64,000 bases of DNA. It comes from an uncultured Pelagibacteraceae bacterium. Lineage in GTDB: Bacteria; Pseudomonadota; Alphaproteobacteria; Pelagibacterales; Pelagibacteraceae. The notes below the pieces were generated by a model, which saw only the letters and a program-made list of their open reading frames with translations, was not told the origin of the DNA and did not search any database. The stretch is taken from positions 62,001 to 126,000 of the forward strand of contig CACHCL010000002.1 of NCBI GenBank assembly GCA_902578315.1. The letters run 5' to 3'. This document shows, one piece after another, positions 34,464 through 44,253 of the stretch. The first letter of the stretch is position 1. Every line of letters starts with the position of its first letter. A program made the position numbers and the translations under genes.

Positions 34464-35307
34464 TTAATAAATTTGAAATCAAATCAAATTGTTCTAAGTC
34501 TTTGTATTCAATCACTACTTTACCCGAATTGTTTTTCTTATTCGATATACTGACTTTAAGCCCAAGTGCTCTCTGTATCTTTTCTTGAGCTTTTAATATG
34601 TTTGAGTCGATTGTTTTATTTTCAGTTTTATTTTTTTTATTCCTAATTAAATATTCAACTTTCCTTGCACTATAATTTTTGCTCACAATTTCTTCAGCAA
34701 TACTTGAAGCATTAGAAATACCTATTAAAGGCCTTGCTTGGCCAGACGTCAAAGTGCCTTCTTCTAACATAGAAATAACATCTTTGGGTAAGGTTAAAAG
34801 TCTTAAAGTATTGCTAATGTGGCTTCGACTTTTTGACATTAACCTGGAAATACTTTCATGATCATATTTAAATTCATCGTTAAGTCTTTTATAACCTCTT
34901 GCTTCTTCAACTGGATTTAAATCATCACGTTGAATGTTTTCTACAATAGCTACTTCTAATGACTCTGCGTCACTTAAATCTAAAACTGTTACTGGTATTT
35001 CATGCAACCCTGCTCTTTGAGCTGCTAACCATCTCCTTTCGCCAGCTACAATTTCATATTTTCCTTTCTCCGATTTTTTAAGTCTTACTGCTATTGGCTG
35101 AATAATGCCATTTTTCCTGATAGAATTAGCCAATTCTTCAAGCTTTTCCTCTTTGAAATTTTGTCTTGGTTGGTATGGATTTCTACTTAAATCAGAAATA
35201 GCAGCCGTATTAGATTGGCTAGTTGCAGGTTTTTTTTCCTCGCGAGTAGTGTCTCCAAACAGTGCCGATAATCCTCTACCTAGGCCTTTCTTTTTTCCAG
35301 GATTCAT
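34453..35307 (-). CDS. parB: Chromosome-partitioning protein ParB
   Basis: ParB binds parS, spreads on DNA using CTP, and recruits ParA and condensin. The 284-residue protein starts MNPGKKKGLGRGLSALFGD, has the NPYQPRQNF and CTP-binding GERRWLAAQRAGL and VAIVENIQRDDLNPVEEA motifs, then a helix-turn-helix (SISRLMSKSRSHISNTLRLL) and the C-terminal dimerisation domain. The ATG overlaps the parA stop (ATGA). Its presumed binding sites lie in rsmG, 1.0 to 1.2 kb upstream. Confidence 0.96.
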   Translation of the reverse strand: MNPGKKKGLGRGLSALFGDTTREEKKPATSQSNTAAISDLSRNPYQPRQNFKEEKLEELANSIRKNGIIQPIAVRLKKSEKGKYEIVAGERRWLAAQRAGLHEIPVTVLDLSDAESLEVAIVENIQRDDLNPVEEARGYKRLNDEFKYDHESISRLMSKSRSHISNTLRLLTLPKDVISMLEEGTLTSGQARPLIGISNASSIAEEIVSKNYSARKVEYLIRNKKNKTENKTIDSNILKAQEKIQRALGLKVSISNKKNNSGKVVIEYKDLEQFDLISNLLTKN

Positions 35308-36101
35308 GCGGCACTTTCAATTTGATTTTTTTTTAAAAATTCTTCGGCTAATTTAAAGTAAGATTTACTTCCGACACAATTTTTATCATATACTACACAA
35401 GGTAATCCGTGTGATGGCGCTTCAGATAAACGTACGTTTCTTTGAATCACAGTTTGATATACTTTTTCTTTGAAATAATTTCTTGCCTCTCTGTCGACTT
35501 CAGAAGAAAGTTTATTTCTTTTATCAAACATTGTCAGCAAAATACCTCTGATTTTTAGACTAGGATTAAGATTTTCTTTTATGCGATCTATTGTTTTTAC
35601 AAGTTGAGTAATACCTTCTAATGCAAAAAATTCTGTTTGAAGTGGGACCAACAATTCATCTGAAGCGACCAATGCCATTATAGTAAGCAAGCTTAGAGAC
35701 GGTGGACAGTCTATAAAAATATTATCGTATTTTTTTAATAGACCACCTTTCTTTAAGTTCAATATTTCTTTTAACACAAATGCTCTGTTAGAGTCATTTG
35801 CAGTTTCTACTTCAAGACCAGAAAGATTTACATGAGAGCCTATTAAATCTAAATTTTTAATATCAGTTTTCTGAATTATATTTTCAATATTAGTTTTTTT
35901 TATTAAAAGATTGTAAATATTTTTATCTTCATCATTATTGTTTTTACCCAGCCCAGTTGTTGCATTCCCTTGTGGATCTAAATCAACAACTAAATTATTT
36001 TGACCCATAATGGACAGTGAAGCAGCTAAATTTATAACGGTAGTAGTTTTTCCTACGCCTCCTTTCTGATTTATGATTGCTAGTGTTGTAGGTGATGACA
36101 T
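35304..36101 (-). CDS. parA: Chromosome-partitioning ATPase ParA
   Basis: ParA is the Walker-type ATPase that moves ParB-parS complexes. The 265-residue protein has the deviant Walker A motif KGGVGKTT near residues 12-19, the VVDLDPQGNAT segment and the Walker B-like DNIFIDCPPSLSLLT. Its ATG is directly next to the rsmG stop, and its end overlaps parB by 4 bp. The cluster mnmE-mnmG-rsmG-parA-parB is the widespread origin-proximal arrangement. Confidence 0.96.
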   Translation of the reverse strand: MSSPTTLAIINQKGGVGKTTTVINLAASLSIMGQNNLVVDLDPQGNATTGLGKNNNDEDKNIYNLLIKKTNIENIIQKTDIKNLDLIGSHVNLSGLEVETANDSNRAFVLKEILNLKKGGLLKKYDNIFIDCPPSLSLLTIMALVASDELLVPLQTEFFALEGITQLVKTIDRIKENLNPSLKIRGILLTMFDKRNKLSSEVDREARNYFKEKVYQTVIQRNVRLSEAPSHGLPCVVYDKNCVGSKSYFKLAEEFLKKNQIESAA

Positions 36102-36716
36102 TTACTTGTTAATCTCCATCAAAATTATTTTTGAATCTTTATTTGTCATGCTGCTTTCTAATTTATAAGGGTATTTTTTTGTTTTAAAAGAATTTTTTAT
36201 TTCTTCCTGTGCATTTTGACCTTTTAGAATCATTAATTTATGGGGTTTTTTGGCGATTTCACGTGAAACTTGTATTATTTGGTCTAATTTTTTAAAAGCC
36301 CTGCAGATTATAATCTCAGAATCTATAACTTCATCTCTCACATCTCCTAAAACTTCTGCATTTAAACTCAGTTCCTTAATTACACTCGTTAAGAACCTTC
36401 TTTTTACTGGTGATTTGTCGTATAATTTCACGTGAAAAGCCTTATTTTTATTAAATATTTCAACTACTAGACCCGGAAATCCTGCGCCAGTGCCAAGATC
36501 AGCCATGGAACTGAGGTTAAAATCAATAAACTTAACCAATTGAGCAGAGTCAAGTATATGTCTATGCCAAATTTGATTTTCTGTGCTTTTAGCAATTAAG
36601 TTATAATTTTGATTTTCCTTTAAAACTAGATTTGTGAACTTTTTAAGTTTTTCAATTGAATGATCGCTAAAATTAAGTCTCTTTTTAAGAATATTTATGA
36701 CTTCAAGCTGCTGCAT
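36102..36716 (-). CDS. rsmG: 16S rRNA (guanine-527-N7) methyltransferase RsmG
   Basis: RsmG (GidB) methylates G527 of 16S rRNA with SAM. From ATG 36716 the protein is 204 residues. It has LVKENQNYNLIAKS, WHRHILDSAQL and the SAM-binding MADLGTGAGFPGL. The upstream in-frame TTG at 36719 is less likely because the ATG shares a base with the mnmG stop (TGATG). Two parS-like palindromes lie within the coding sequence, so this DNA seems to be under two constraints at once: protein and partition site. Confidence 0.95.
   Translation of the reverse strand: MQQLEVINILKKRLNFSDHSIEKLKKFTNLVLKENQNYNLIAKSTENQIWHRHILDSAQLVKFIDFNLSSMADLGTGAGFPGLVVEIFNKNKAFHVKLYDKSPVKRRFLTSVIKELSLNAEVLGDVRDEVIDSEIIICRAFKKLDQIIQVSREIAKKPHKLMILKGQNAQEEIKNSFKTKKYPYKLESSMTNKDSKIILMEINK
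36255..36270. promoter_or_regulatory. parS centromere-like site 1 (inside rsmG)
   Basis: gatttcacgtgaaact holds the perfect 12-bp core TTTCACGTGAAA (36257-36268) of the near-universal bacterial parS 16-mer TGTTTCACGTGAAACA. It lies about 150 bp upstream of parA, whose product acts with ParB. It is inside the rsmG coding sequence. Confidence 0.88.
36424..36439. promoter_or_regulatory. parS centromere-like site 2 (inside rsmG)
   Basis: aatttcacgtgaaaag again contains the 12-bp core TTTCACGTGAAA (36426-36437), 169 bp from site 1. The outer positions of the 16-mer differ, as at site 1. Having two sites close together beside parAB is typical for origin-proximal parS clusters. Confidence 0.87.
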
Positions 36717-38584
36717 CAAGCAGTGGCTTTATATCTAAGTTTTTTAATGTGCGAAAGAAGAATAATTATAGCTGCTGGCGTAACGCCATCAATACGAATA
36801 GCTTGACCAAGTGTTTTAGGCTTCACTTGGAGCAGCTTACTCTTAATCTCATTAGATAGACCGCTGAGTTTTGCATAATCTATACCGTCAGGTATGATAA
36901 CGGCCTCGTCTTTTTTAAAAGATTCTATATCTTTGTCTTGTCTGACCAGGTAACCCATATAATGGGCGTCTGTTACAACTTGATTTTCAATAGACCTTGG
37001 AAAACTAGGAATATCAGGAAACACTTGCCTTATTTTTGACATATTTACTTTTCGCTGACCCATAATCTCTAAACAAGATCTTTTTACTCCATCCATAGCA
37101 ATTTTAATATCATATTTCTTAGCTTGATTAGGTGATAGATAATTATTTTTTAGAATTGAATTAAGAGCCAAAATATTTTTTTTCTTTTCATCAAATATTT
37201 TTTTTCTTTCAGACTTCACTAAATTTAAATTGATCCCAAAATCAGTTAGTCTTTGATCCGCATTATCAGCTCTTAAAGTTAATCTATATTCGGCTCTAGA
37301 TGTAAACATTCTATAAGGTTCTGTAACTCCTTTAGTAATGAGGTCATCAATCATAACACCAATATAAGAAGTTGATCGATCTAAAATAAACTCCTGTTGA
37401 TTTCGAATTTTTAAAGCCGCATTAATGCCTGCTATCAGACCTTGTGCTGCAGCTTCTTCATAACCAGTAGTTCCATTAATTTGTCCAGCGAGAAATAAAG
37501 AATTAATTTTTTTGGTTTCTAATGTTGCTTTTAACTCCCTTGGATCCACATAATCATACTCAATTGCGTATCCAGCTCTCTTCATCACAACATGCTCTAA
37601 ACCCTTGATTTTACGCAATATTTTAAGCTGAATCTCCTCCGGAAGTGAGGTTGATATACCATTTGGGTAAATAGTATTGTCCTTTAATCCTTCTGGTTCT
37701 AGGAATATTTGGTGTTTTTCTTTCTCCTTAAACTTAACAATTTTATCCTCTATAGATGGACAATACCTGGGCCCTACTCCTTTTATGTTTCCTGAATACA
37801 TAGCGCTTCGTGAAATGTTATCGCTAATAATTTTATGAACATCATTATTAGTATAAGTCATCCCACATTTGATCTGCTTATTGTCGATCTTGTTCGTCAA
37901 GAAAGAAAAATAGTAATGATCATCATCAGCAGGCTGCATTTCTAAGTCATCGTAATTAATTGTATCACCATCAAGTCTAGGTGGTGTTCCGGTTTTTAAT
38001 CTTCCAATTTGCATATTAAATTTTGCTAGTTGTTCACTTAAACCGGTAGATGGTTTTTCATCAAACCGACCAGCTGGTATCTGTGTTTCACCTATATGTA
38101 TTAAACCATTCAAAAAAGTTCCCGTAGTAAGTATTAGTTCTTTAGTTCTTATTTCTTTACCACTCTGGCAGACGAATCCTATAACTTTGTTGTTATCAAA
38201 TAAGAATTTTACTACTGGATTGGCTACGACCTCTAAATTATCATAATTTAATAAAATCTTTTGCATGTGTTCTTTGTAAAGAGCTCTATCTGATTGAGTC
38301 CTTGGTCCTTGTACTGCTGGGCCACGGCTTCTATTTAATAATCTAAATTGAATACCTGATTTATCAGCTACTACACCCATCACACCATCTAAAGCATCGA
38401 TTTCTCTCACAAGATGCCCTTTTCCAAGTCCTCCTATAGCGGGATTACACGACATTTCACCAATAGTCTCTATTTTATGAGTAAAAAGAGCTGTATTTAC
38501 GCCCATTCTAGCGGAAGCCGCTGCTGCCTCACATCCGGCGTGTCCTCCACCTATTACTACTACATCATAGCATTGTTTTGTCAT
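36716..38584 (-). CDS. mnmG: tRNA uridine-5-carboxymethylaminomethyl modification enzyme MnmG
   Basis: MnmG (GidA) with MnmE modifies the wobble uridine of several tRNAs; it binds FAD and NADH. The 622-residue protein has the FAD motif [15 protein letters not shown], the [23 protein letters not shown]-like region near residue 45, and [16 protein letters not shown]. The length is standard. It overlaps rsmG by one base and lies 42 bp from mnmE, its functional partner, so the two are likely co-transcribed. Confidence 0.97.
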   Translation of the reverse strand: MTKQCYDVVVIGGGHAGCEAAAASARMGVNTALFTHKIETIGEMSCNPAIGGLGKGHLVREIDALDGVMGVVADKSGIQFRLLNRSRGPAVQGPRTQSDRALYKEHMQKILLNYDNLEVVANPVVKFLFDNNKVIGFVCQSGKEIRTKELILTTGTFLNGLIHIGETQIPAGRFDEKPSTGLSEQLAKFNMQIGRLKTGTPPRLDGDTINYDDLEMQPADDDHYYFSFLTNKIDNKQIKCGMTYTNNDVHKIISDNISRSAMYSGNIKGVGPRYCPSIEDKIVKFKEKEKHQIFLEPEGLKDNTIYPNGISTSLPEEIQLKILRKIKGLEHVVMKRAGYAIEYDYVDPRELKATLETKKINSLFLAGQINGTTGYEEAAAQGLIAGINAALKIRNQQEFILDRSTSYIGVMIDDLITKGVTEPYRMFTSRAEYRLTLRADNADQRLTDFGINLNLVKSERKKIFDEKKKNILALNSILKNNYLSPNQAKKYDIKIAMDGVKRSCLEIMGQRKVNMSKIRQVFPDIPSFPRSIENQVVTDAHYMGYLVRQDKDIESFKKDEAVIIPDGIDYAKLSGLSNEIKSKLLQVKPKTLGQAIRIDGVTPAAIIILLSHIKKLRYKATA

Positions 38585-38626
38585 GTTATGAATGTAAACG
38601 TCTAAATTAAGAATACAAGTAGTATT

Positions 38627-39955
38627 TTATTTACCGATACAGAAGTCTTTAAATATAGATCCAAGTATTTCTTCCACATCTACCTTACCTACGATACTAC
38701 CAAGATGTCGTGTGGCCATTCTTAGGTCTTCTGCTGCTAATTCGAGGTCTTTGTTTTGATCCTTTTTAAGAAACTTATCAATTTCTTTTAAACAATCATT
38801 TAGCTTAACTCTGTGCCTTTCTCTAGTAATTAAAGCGCTATTATTGGACGTAAATTTATTGCTTAACTTAGCTTTAATCAAATCTATTAATTTGTCGATA
38901 TTTTTATTATTTTTTACTGAAGCTAAAATTGTATCAACATTAAATTTATGATTTTGTTTATCTGAGGCATCAGATTTATTTAAGAGAATTATGGTATCTT
39001 TATTAATCATATTATGTATTTCTTCATTAATTTTTTTTGATGAATTATCGATGACTACTATATTTAAATCTGCTTCTTTTGATTTACCTAAAGCTAAAGT
39101 AATACCTTTTTTTTCAACTTCATTCTTTGCATCTCTTATGCCTGCGGTGTCTGCAAGAATTACTGGATAACCGTCTAAATTCAAATAGGTTTCTATAACA
39201 TCTCTTGTTGTGCCGGCTTCATCTGAAACAATTGCTACTTCTCTTTTTGAAAGTAAATTTAATAATGATGATTTACCTGCATTAACTTCTCCTGTAATTG
39301 AAACTCTGAATCCGTCTCTAATTTTTTCTCCAACTTTATTATCCTCAATAACTTTAGTAATTTCTGAATGAATTTCTTTGATTGATTTATGGGCATCTTT
39401 CAGTACTTTTTCTGGAAGATCTTCTTCTTCAAAATCAATTTTAGCTTCTATAAAAGCAAGTGATTTTATTATTTTATCTCTCAAATCATTATAATAATTT
39501 GATACGCTTCCCTGAACTAATTTTATTGCTTGCTGTCTTTGTAGTTCTGTTTCGGAATGTATTAGATCTCCTATACTTTCCGCTTTTAACAAATCAATTT
39601 TATCATTTTGAAATGCAATTTTAGTGAACTCACCTGGTTCAGCTAGCCTGCAATTTTTTTGCTCTGACAGAACTCTCAATAGAGCGTTTATAACTGCATT
39701 ACTGCCATGGATTTGTAATTCTGCTAGATCTTCTCCAGTATAGCTATTTGGCCCGGGAAACCACAATAATAGAGCCTCAGGATCTATTACATTGCCGTTG
39801 TTGGGGTCATAGAACTTACAGAAATTAACTTCGTTCGGGTTTATATCTTTAGACTTAGTCAAATTTTGACAAATCTTAAGTGTTTCACTGCCAGATATTC
39901 TAACGATAGCTATTCCAGAGGGTCCTCTACCTGAAGATAAAGCATAAATGTTCAT
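38627..39955 (-). CDS. mnmE: tRNA modification GTPase MnmE
   Basis: MnmE (TrmE) is the GTPase partner of MnmG. The 442-residue protein has the formyl-THF-binding N-terminal domain (ALSSGRGPSGIAIVRISG), a helical domain and an inserted G domain with GEVNAGKSS (G1), DEAGTTRDVI (G2), DTAGI (G3) and NKSD (G4). The C-terminus ends FCIGK with the conserved cysteine. It is encoded just upstream of mnmG. Confidence 0.97.
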   Translation of the reverse strand: MNIYALSSGRGPSGIAIVRISGSETLKICQNLTKSKDINPNEVNFCKFYDPNNGNVIDPEALLLWFPGPNSYTGEDLAELQIHGSNAVINALLRVLSEQKNCRLAEPGEFTKIAFQNDKIDLLKAESIGDLIHSETELQRQQAIKLVQGSVSNYYNDLRDKIIKSLAFIEAKIDFEEEDLPEKVLKDAHKSIKEIHSEITKVIEDNKVGEKIRDGFRVSITGEVNAGKSSLLNLLSKREVAIVSDEAGTTRDVIETYLNLDGYPVILADTAGIRDAKNEVEKKGITLALGKSKEADLNIVVIDNSSKKINEEIHNMINKDTIILLNKSDASDKQNHKFNVDTILASVKNNKNIDKLIDLIKAKLSNKFTSNNSALITRERHRVKLNDCLKEIDKFLKKDQNKDLELAAEDLRMATRHLGSIVGKVDVEEILGSIFKDFCIGK

Positions 39956-39959
39956 TGAG

Positions 39960-41069
39960 TTATAATGATAAACCTCGATTAGAGATTATTTTACTGAATT
40001 TTTTTAATGTCTCGTTGTTCTTAATATTTTTTACAATTATTTCTTTAAATGGATCTAAATATCTATTTTGTTTAAAGAAGCTATGAGTAACATCGACACC
40101 TAAACTCATAATAGTATTTTCAGGTTTTCTACTATTATAAAAATCATTTAGGGCATAGCTATTTTTAATAGAAATACCTAAACCCACGTAATATTTTATA
40201 ATCTCTTTTAATTTTTTTATATCCCTTAGAACTAGATTAAAACCCTGTCCGGCCACTGGATGTATAGTGTGCAGACCTTCACCAAGAATTAATATATTTT
40301 TTTGATGATACTGTCGTCTTAAACTTAGAGAAATAGGATACGACTGAATATTGCTAATTGTAATATCTTGTTTGTTTTTTAACAATTCTATTATTTTGTT
40401 TTTTACTAAAGTTGAGATTTTTTTGAAATTATTTTTGAAAAAATATTTTTTTACACTCCAAACAAAAGAGAAATAATTTTTTGAAAAAGGCAGTATAGCT
40501 AAAGGGCCTTCTTTTAAAAAGAATTGGCTTGTGTTAATTTTCTTAAAATTATGTTTTACATATCCTGTAATAGCTATTTCTTTATAATCTTTCTTGATAG
40601 ATCTAATTTTTGTTATGTTATTGTAAATGTTAGATTGTCCTCCTATACAGAGGATAATCAAATCATAATTTTTTAATTCATCTAAGTTTTTTAAATCTTT
40701 TCTGATTAATTTAATTTTATTTTTTGAAATTTCTTTGAATAATACACTTTTAATTTTATCATTTTCAAAAACATACATTAGATTGGAGTTTGCTTCGTTT
40801 AAATTTAAAAAATTTATATTTTCTTTAGAGGTTTCGTAAAAAAGGTCAATTTTTTGTGAAGGCCAGAACAACTTTTGTTTCAAACTTTTAATATTTTGAT
40901 TGATAAACTTATAATTTGTATCTGATATGGCAGTGGTCCTTTTATCAGCGTTTTTTATACCTTTTTTAGCTATTAAATTTACCTCTACACCTGATACTTT
41001 AGATAAAATTACAGCTGTCATTAAGCCTGAAAGACCGTCTCCGACAATGCATATTCTCTGTTTTATCAT
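39960..41069 (-). CDS. UbiH/COQ6-type FAD-dependent hydroxylase
   Basis: These flavin monooxygenases hydroxylate the ubiquinone precursor ring. The 369-residue protein starts at ATG 41069 with the FAD motif RICIVGDGLSGLMTAVIL and has the C-terminal signature ILGEGLHTIHPVAGQGFNLVLRDI. The frame stays open to 41264, but that extension would run antisense into ftsK and precedes the conserved FAD motif, so it is rejected. The central region is more diverged than in E. coli UbiH/F/I. The specific ring position is unknown. It is divergent from ftsK over 55 bp and ends four bases from mnmE. Confidence 0.85.
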   Translation of the reverse strand: MIKQRICIVGDGLSGLMTAVILSKVSGVEVNLIAKKGIKNADKRTTAISDTNYKFINQNIKSLKQKLFWPSQKIDLFYETSKENINFLNLNEANSNLMYVFENDKIKSVLFKEISKNKIKLIRKDLKNLDELKNYDLIILCIGGQSNIYNNITKIRSIKKDYKEIAITGYVKHNFKKINTSQFFLKEGPLAILPFSKNYFSFVWSVKKYFFKNNFKKISTLVKNKIIELLKNKQDITISNIQSYPISLSLRRQYHQKNILILGEGLHTIHPVAGQGFNLVLRDIKKLKEIIKYYVGLGISIKNSYALNDFYNSRKPENTIMSLGVDVTHSFFKQNRYLDPFKEIIVKNIKNNETLKKFSKIISNRGLSL

Positions 41070-41124
41070 ATTAAAATTTTTAACACTTTCATAAAAATGG
41101 TAAAAAGTACGTAATCGATTCGTA

Positions 41125-43206
41125 ATGAATACAAACTTTTTAGATAGTGTAACAAATTTTTTGAAAAAGCGAACCTTTGAATTGCTAGGTTTAATCCTAG
41201 TTTTATCAAGTGTCGCACTCGCGATAGCTTTTACAACATATTCTCCTGAGGATCCTTCATTCATTTATGGGGATAGAAGTTTCGAGATCCAAAATTTTTT
41301 TGGGATTTATGGAAGTAGCGTTGCAGATTTTTTATTACAAAGTTTCGGTTTGGCCTCTTTTTTATTATTACTTAATTTTTTATTTTGGGGATTAGATTTA
41401 ATAATAAAGAAGGAATTAAGAAGAATAATTTTAAAACTATTTTTAGTTGTAGCATATTTAACTGTTGGAACAGTTTTTATCTATTTAACATTCGATAATT
41501 CTTTTTGGTTAATTGATAATGGCAATTCAGGTTTCGTTGGAAAAATAACATATAACTTTATTAATACTTGGGCTCCGTGGATTGATAATACATATTCAAT
41601 TTATGGACTGCTTTTATTAACTATTATTTTTTTTTCATTTTCAGCAGATATAAATTATAAAAAAGTATTCTCAGTAATTATTTCACTTTTTAGAAGAAAG
41701 CCTGTGGAAAATATTGAACCAGATTTTAGTAAAATTAATATTGAAGACCAGCCACAGACATTGGAAAAGCCACAGCAATCTTTTTCATTTGATACTGACA
41801 CAAGTTTTCAAACAGAGCAAGTCACTACAAAAAATAAATATAAATTACCAGATATAAATTATTTAGAAAAAAATTTATCTAAACTTAGTTCTGATGGAAA
41901 TAAAAATCGTCCTGACGCTGAGTTTATGGAAAAAATATTATTAGACTTTGGTATAGACGGAAAAATTAAAACAATAAATAATGGTCCTGTAGTAAGCCTT
42001 TATGAATTTGAACCAGCACCTGGTGTAAAGGTGTCAAAAATAATTAATTTATCTGAGGATTTAGCAAGAAATACTAGTTCAACTTCTACAAGAGTTTCCG
42101 TCATTCCTGGAAAAAATACTGTTGGAATTGAAATTCCAAACGAGGAAAGAGAGAGCGTATCACTAAGAGAAATTATTTCTTATGATAAATTTCAAAAGAA
42201 AGATGTAAGACTTCCGATAGCATTAGGTAAAAGTATTTCGGGAATGCCGATTGTTGGTGATTTAACATCAATGCCTCATCTTTTAATTGCAGGTACCACT
42301 GGTTCAGGAAAGTCTGTTTGTATTAATACTATAATCGTTTCGCTGCTATACAAACTAAGTCCAGATCTTTGTAAATTTATTTTAATTGATCCAAAAATGT
42401 TAGAGCTATCAACTTATGAAGGAATACCTCATTTATTAACACCAGTTATTACTGATGCTAAAAAAGCTACATCAGCTTTATCTTGGACAGTAAAAGAAAT
42501 GAACAGCAGATATAAATTAATGAGCAAGGTAGGAGTAAGAAACATTGATGGCTATAACTCAAAGCACAAACTTAAAATGCCTTACATCGTTGTAGTAGTT
42601 GACGAGATGTCAGACTTAATGCTTGTAGCTGGAAAAGAAATCGAAAACTATATTCAAAAATTATCACAAATGGCAAGAGCTGCAGGAATTCATATCATCA
42701 TGGCTACTCAAAGACCAAGTGTGGATGTAATAACAGGTACAATAAAAGCAAATTTCCCTACAAGAATATCTTTCCAAGTAAGTTCCAAAATTGATAGTAG
42801 AACCATTTTAGGGGAGCAGGGTGCCGAACAATTACTTGGAAAAGGAGACATGTTATTCATGTCATCAGCAAACAGAATAGTTAGAATTCACGGTCCATAT
42901 GTTTCTGAACAAGAAATTGAGAAAATTACAAACTCATTAAGAGCACAGGGAGAACCAGATTATATGGAGGAAATTACTTCACAAGAAACAACGGAAAGCT
43001 CATTAACCTCTGGAAATGAAGGTGACGAGGATGAATTGTTTAATCAAGCCGTAGAAATTATTAAAGCAGAAGGAAAAGCCTCTACAAGCTTCTTACAGAG
43101 AAAATTACAGATTGGATACAATAGAGCTGCTAGAATTATTGATATGATGGAAGAAAAAGGTATTGTTAGTAAGGCAAATCATGTTGGTAAACGTGAAGTT
43201 CTTTAG
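41125..43206 (+). CDS. ftsK: DNA translocase FtsK
   Basis: FtsK pumps DNA at the division septum so that chromosomes clear and dimers resolve. The 693-residue protein is compact. It has about four N-terminal membrane segments (residues 20-180), a short linker, the RecA-like motor with Walker A AGTTGSGKSV and Walker B VVVVDEMSDL, and a C-terminal winged-helix gamma domain (AVEIIKAEGKASTSFLQRKLQIGYNRAARIID). The gamma domain normally reads KOPS sequences. The gene fits the segregation theme of the neighbourhood (parAB, oriC candidate). It overlaps lolA. Confidence 0.96.
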   Translation: MNTNFLDSVTNFLKKRTFELLGLILVLSSVALAIAFTTYSPEDPSFIYGDRSFEIQNFFGIYGSSVADFLLQSFGLASFLLLLNFLFWGLDLIIKKELRRIILKLFLVVAYLTVGTVFIYLTFDNSFWLIDNGNSGFVGKITYNFINTWAPWIDNTYSIYGLLLLTIIFFSFSADINYKKVFSVIISLFRRKPVENIEPDFSKINIEDQPQTLEKPQQSFSFDTDTSFQTEQVTTKNKYKLPDINYLEKNLSKLSSDGNKNRPDAEFMEKILLDFGIDGKIKTINNGPVVSLYEFEPAPGVKVSKIINLSEDLARNTSSTSTRVSVIPGKNTVGIEIPNEERESVSLREIISYDKFQKKDVRLPIALGKSISGMPIVGDLTSMPHLLIAGTTGSGKSVCINTIIVSLLYKLSPDLCKFILIDPKMLELSTYEGIPHLLTPVITDAKKATSALSWTVKEMNSRYKLMSKVGVRNIDGYNSKHKLKMPYIVVVVDEMSDLMLVAGKEIENYIQKLSQMARAAGIHIIMATQRPSVDVITGTIKANFPTRISFQVSSKIDSRTILGEQGAEQLLGKGDMLFMSSANRIVRIHGPYVSEQEIEKITNSLRAQGEPDYMEEITSQETTESSLTSGNEGDEDELFNQAVEIIKAEGKASTSFLQRKLQIGYNRAARIIDMMEEKGIVSKANHVGKREVL

Positions 43207-43750
43207 AAAAACATTTTTAATCTCTTTTATTCTATTAATGACAAAGAGTTTATTAGCTAATGAAAAAGATCAAATTATTGCTCAATTAAATAACTTAAAT
43301 TCTTTAGAATTTACATTTGATCAATTAATTAATGAAAAAACAGAAAAGGGTAGTTGTATTTTAGAGTTTCCTGGAAAATTAAAATGCAATTACTTTGATG
43401 ATAAGAAGAAAGAACTAGTTATTAATAATAAGAGGTTAGCAATAACACAAAAGAGGTATAATAAGACTTACCATTATCCTATTTCAAAATCTCCATTCTT
43501 AAATATTTTATATAAAGATAAACTTTTAGAAATTGTGCAATCAGGGGAATTAGAGTTAACCGATGAGATAATTAAGCTTGTTTATTTTGGTGATAACAAA
43601 ATTACAGTTTTTTTTGATAAAAAAAATCTGGATTTGAAAGGATGGGAGATTAAAGATCAATACAACAATAATATAAATTTCTCCCTTAACATTGTTGCTA
43701 AAAATGACGTTTTTAAAAAGGGCACCTTTAAAGTACCTGAAATAAACTAA
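43181..43750 (+). CDS. lolA: Outer-membrane lipoprotein carrier LolA
   Basis: LolA ferries lipoproteins across the periplasm to the outer membrane. The 189-residue product has a signal peptide (KFFRKTFLISFILLMTKSLLA) and the LolA fold pattern with EKDQIIAQLNNLNSLEFTFDQ and a C-terminal NIVAKNDVFKKGTFKVP. The ATG at 43181 has AAGG six bases upstream, inside ftsK; a GTG at 43193 would also give a sensible signal peptide. The ftsK-lolA order is conserved in alphaproteobacteria. It converges on an acetyltransferase gene with a 4-bp overlap. Confidence 0.85.
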   Translation: MLVNVKFFRKTFLISFILLMTKSLLANEKDQIIAQLNNLNSLEFTFDQLINEKTEKGSCILEFPGKLKCNYFDDKKKELVINNKRLAITQKRYNKTYHYPISKSPFLNILYKDKLLEIVQSGELELTDEIIKLVYFGDNKITVFFDKKNLDLKGWEIKDQYNNNINFSLNIVAKNDVFKKGTFKVPEIN

Positions 43751-44253
43751 GCTACAAAATCAATTTCTTCTTCTTTAAAAACTTCAAAGCCTTTGGACTT
43801 ATAATTTTGTAATGCGTGTTTGTGGTCTAAACTACAAGTATGAACCCACATTCTACTAGGATTTTTTCTAGATGCACTAGCAATAGCATGATTTACAAGT
43901 GTTGAGCCAAGCTTCAAACCTCTGAATTCTTTTAGAACTCCTAGATTGATAAGCTCCACTTCATTTGATCCAGGATGATATTCTTGTTCGTAATATCCTA
44001 CAAGATCTTCGCCTTTTTTAAGAACATGCGTTTCTAAATTTTTATTTGTAACATACTTTACCCATTCACTATCTGACCAAAGTAATCTGTCTCTCCAGTA
44101 ATGATCTGCACCTATTTGTTTGTAGAAAAATCTGTTTAAGTGGAAATTATCTTCGTCATCCAAAATTATTTGGAAACTTTCTGGAAGATTTAAATCAACT
44201 GTTTTCGAAAAATCTTTAATTTCTAAAAAATATCTTTTTACTCTTGAAACCAT
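43747..44253 (-). CDS. GNAT-family N-acetyltransferase
   Basis: The 168-residue protein has the GNAT acetyl-CoA-binding pattern: VELINLGVLKEFRGLKLGSTLVNHAI (beta-4 and the R/Q-x-x-G-x-G/A-like turn) and a C-terminal NYKSKGFEVFKEE typical of the last strands. The substrate is unknown. The ATG at 44253 overlaps the stop of the HIT gene by one base (TGATG), so it forms the tail of the his cluster transcription unit. An upstream TTG at 44256 is less likely. The length of the N-terminal region fits a stand-alone acetyltransferase. Confidence 0.82.
   Translation of the reverse strand: MVSRVKRYFLEIKDFSKTVDLNLPESFQIILDDEDNFHLNRFFYKQIGADHYWRDRLLWSDSEWVKYVTNKNLETHVLKKGEDLVGYYEQEYHPGSNEVELINLGVLKEFRGLKLGSTLVNHAIASASRKNPSRMWVHTCSLDHKHALQNYKSKGFEVFKEEEIDFVA

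Noticed and set aside
41070-41264. N-terminal extension of the UbiH-type hydroxylase
   Set aside because: The extra 65 residues precede the conserved FAD motif, run antisense through the ftsK start and do not match the family; ATG 41069 fits exactly.
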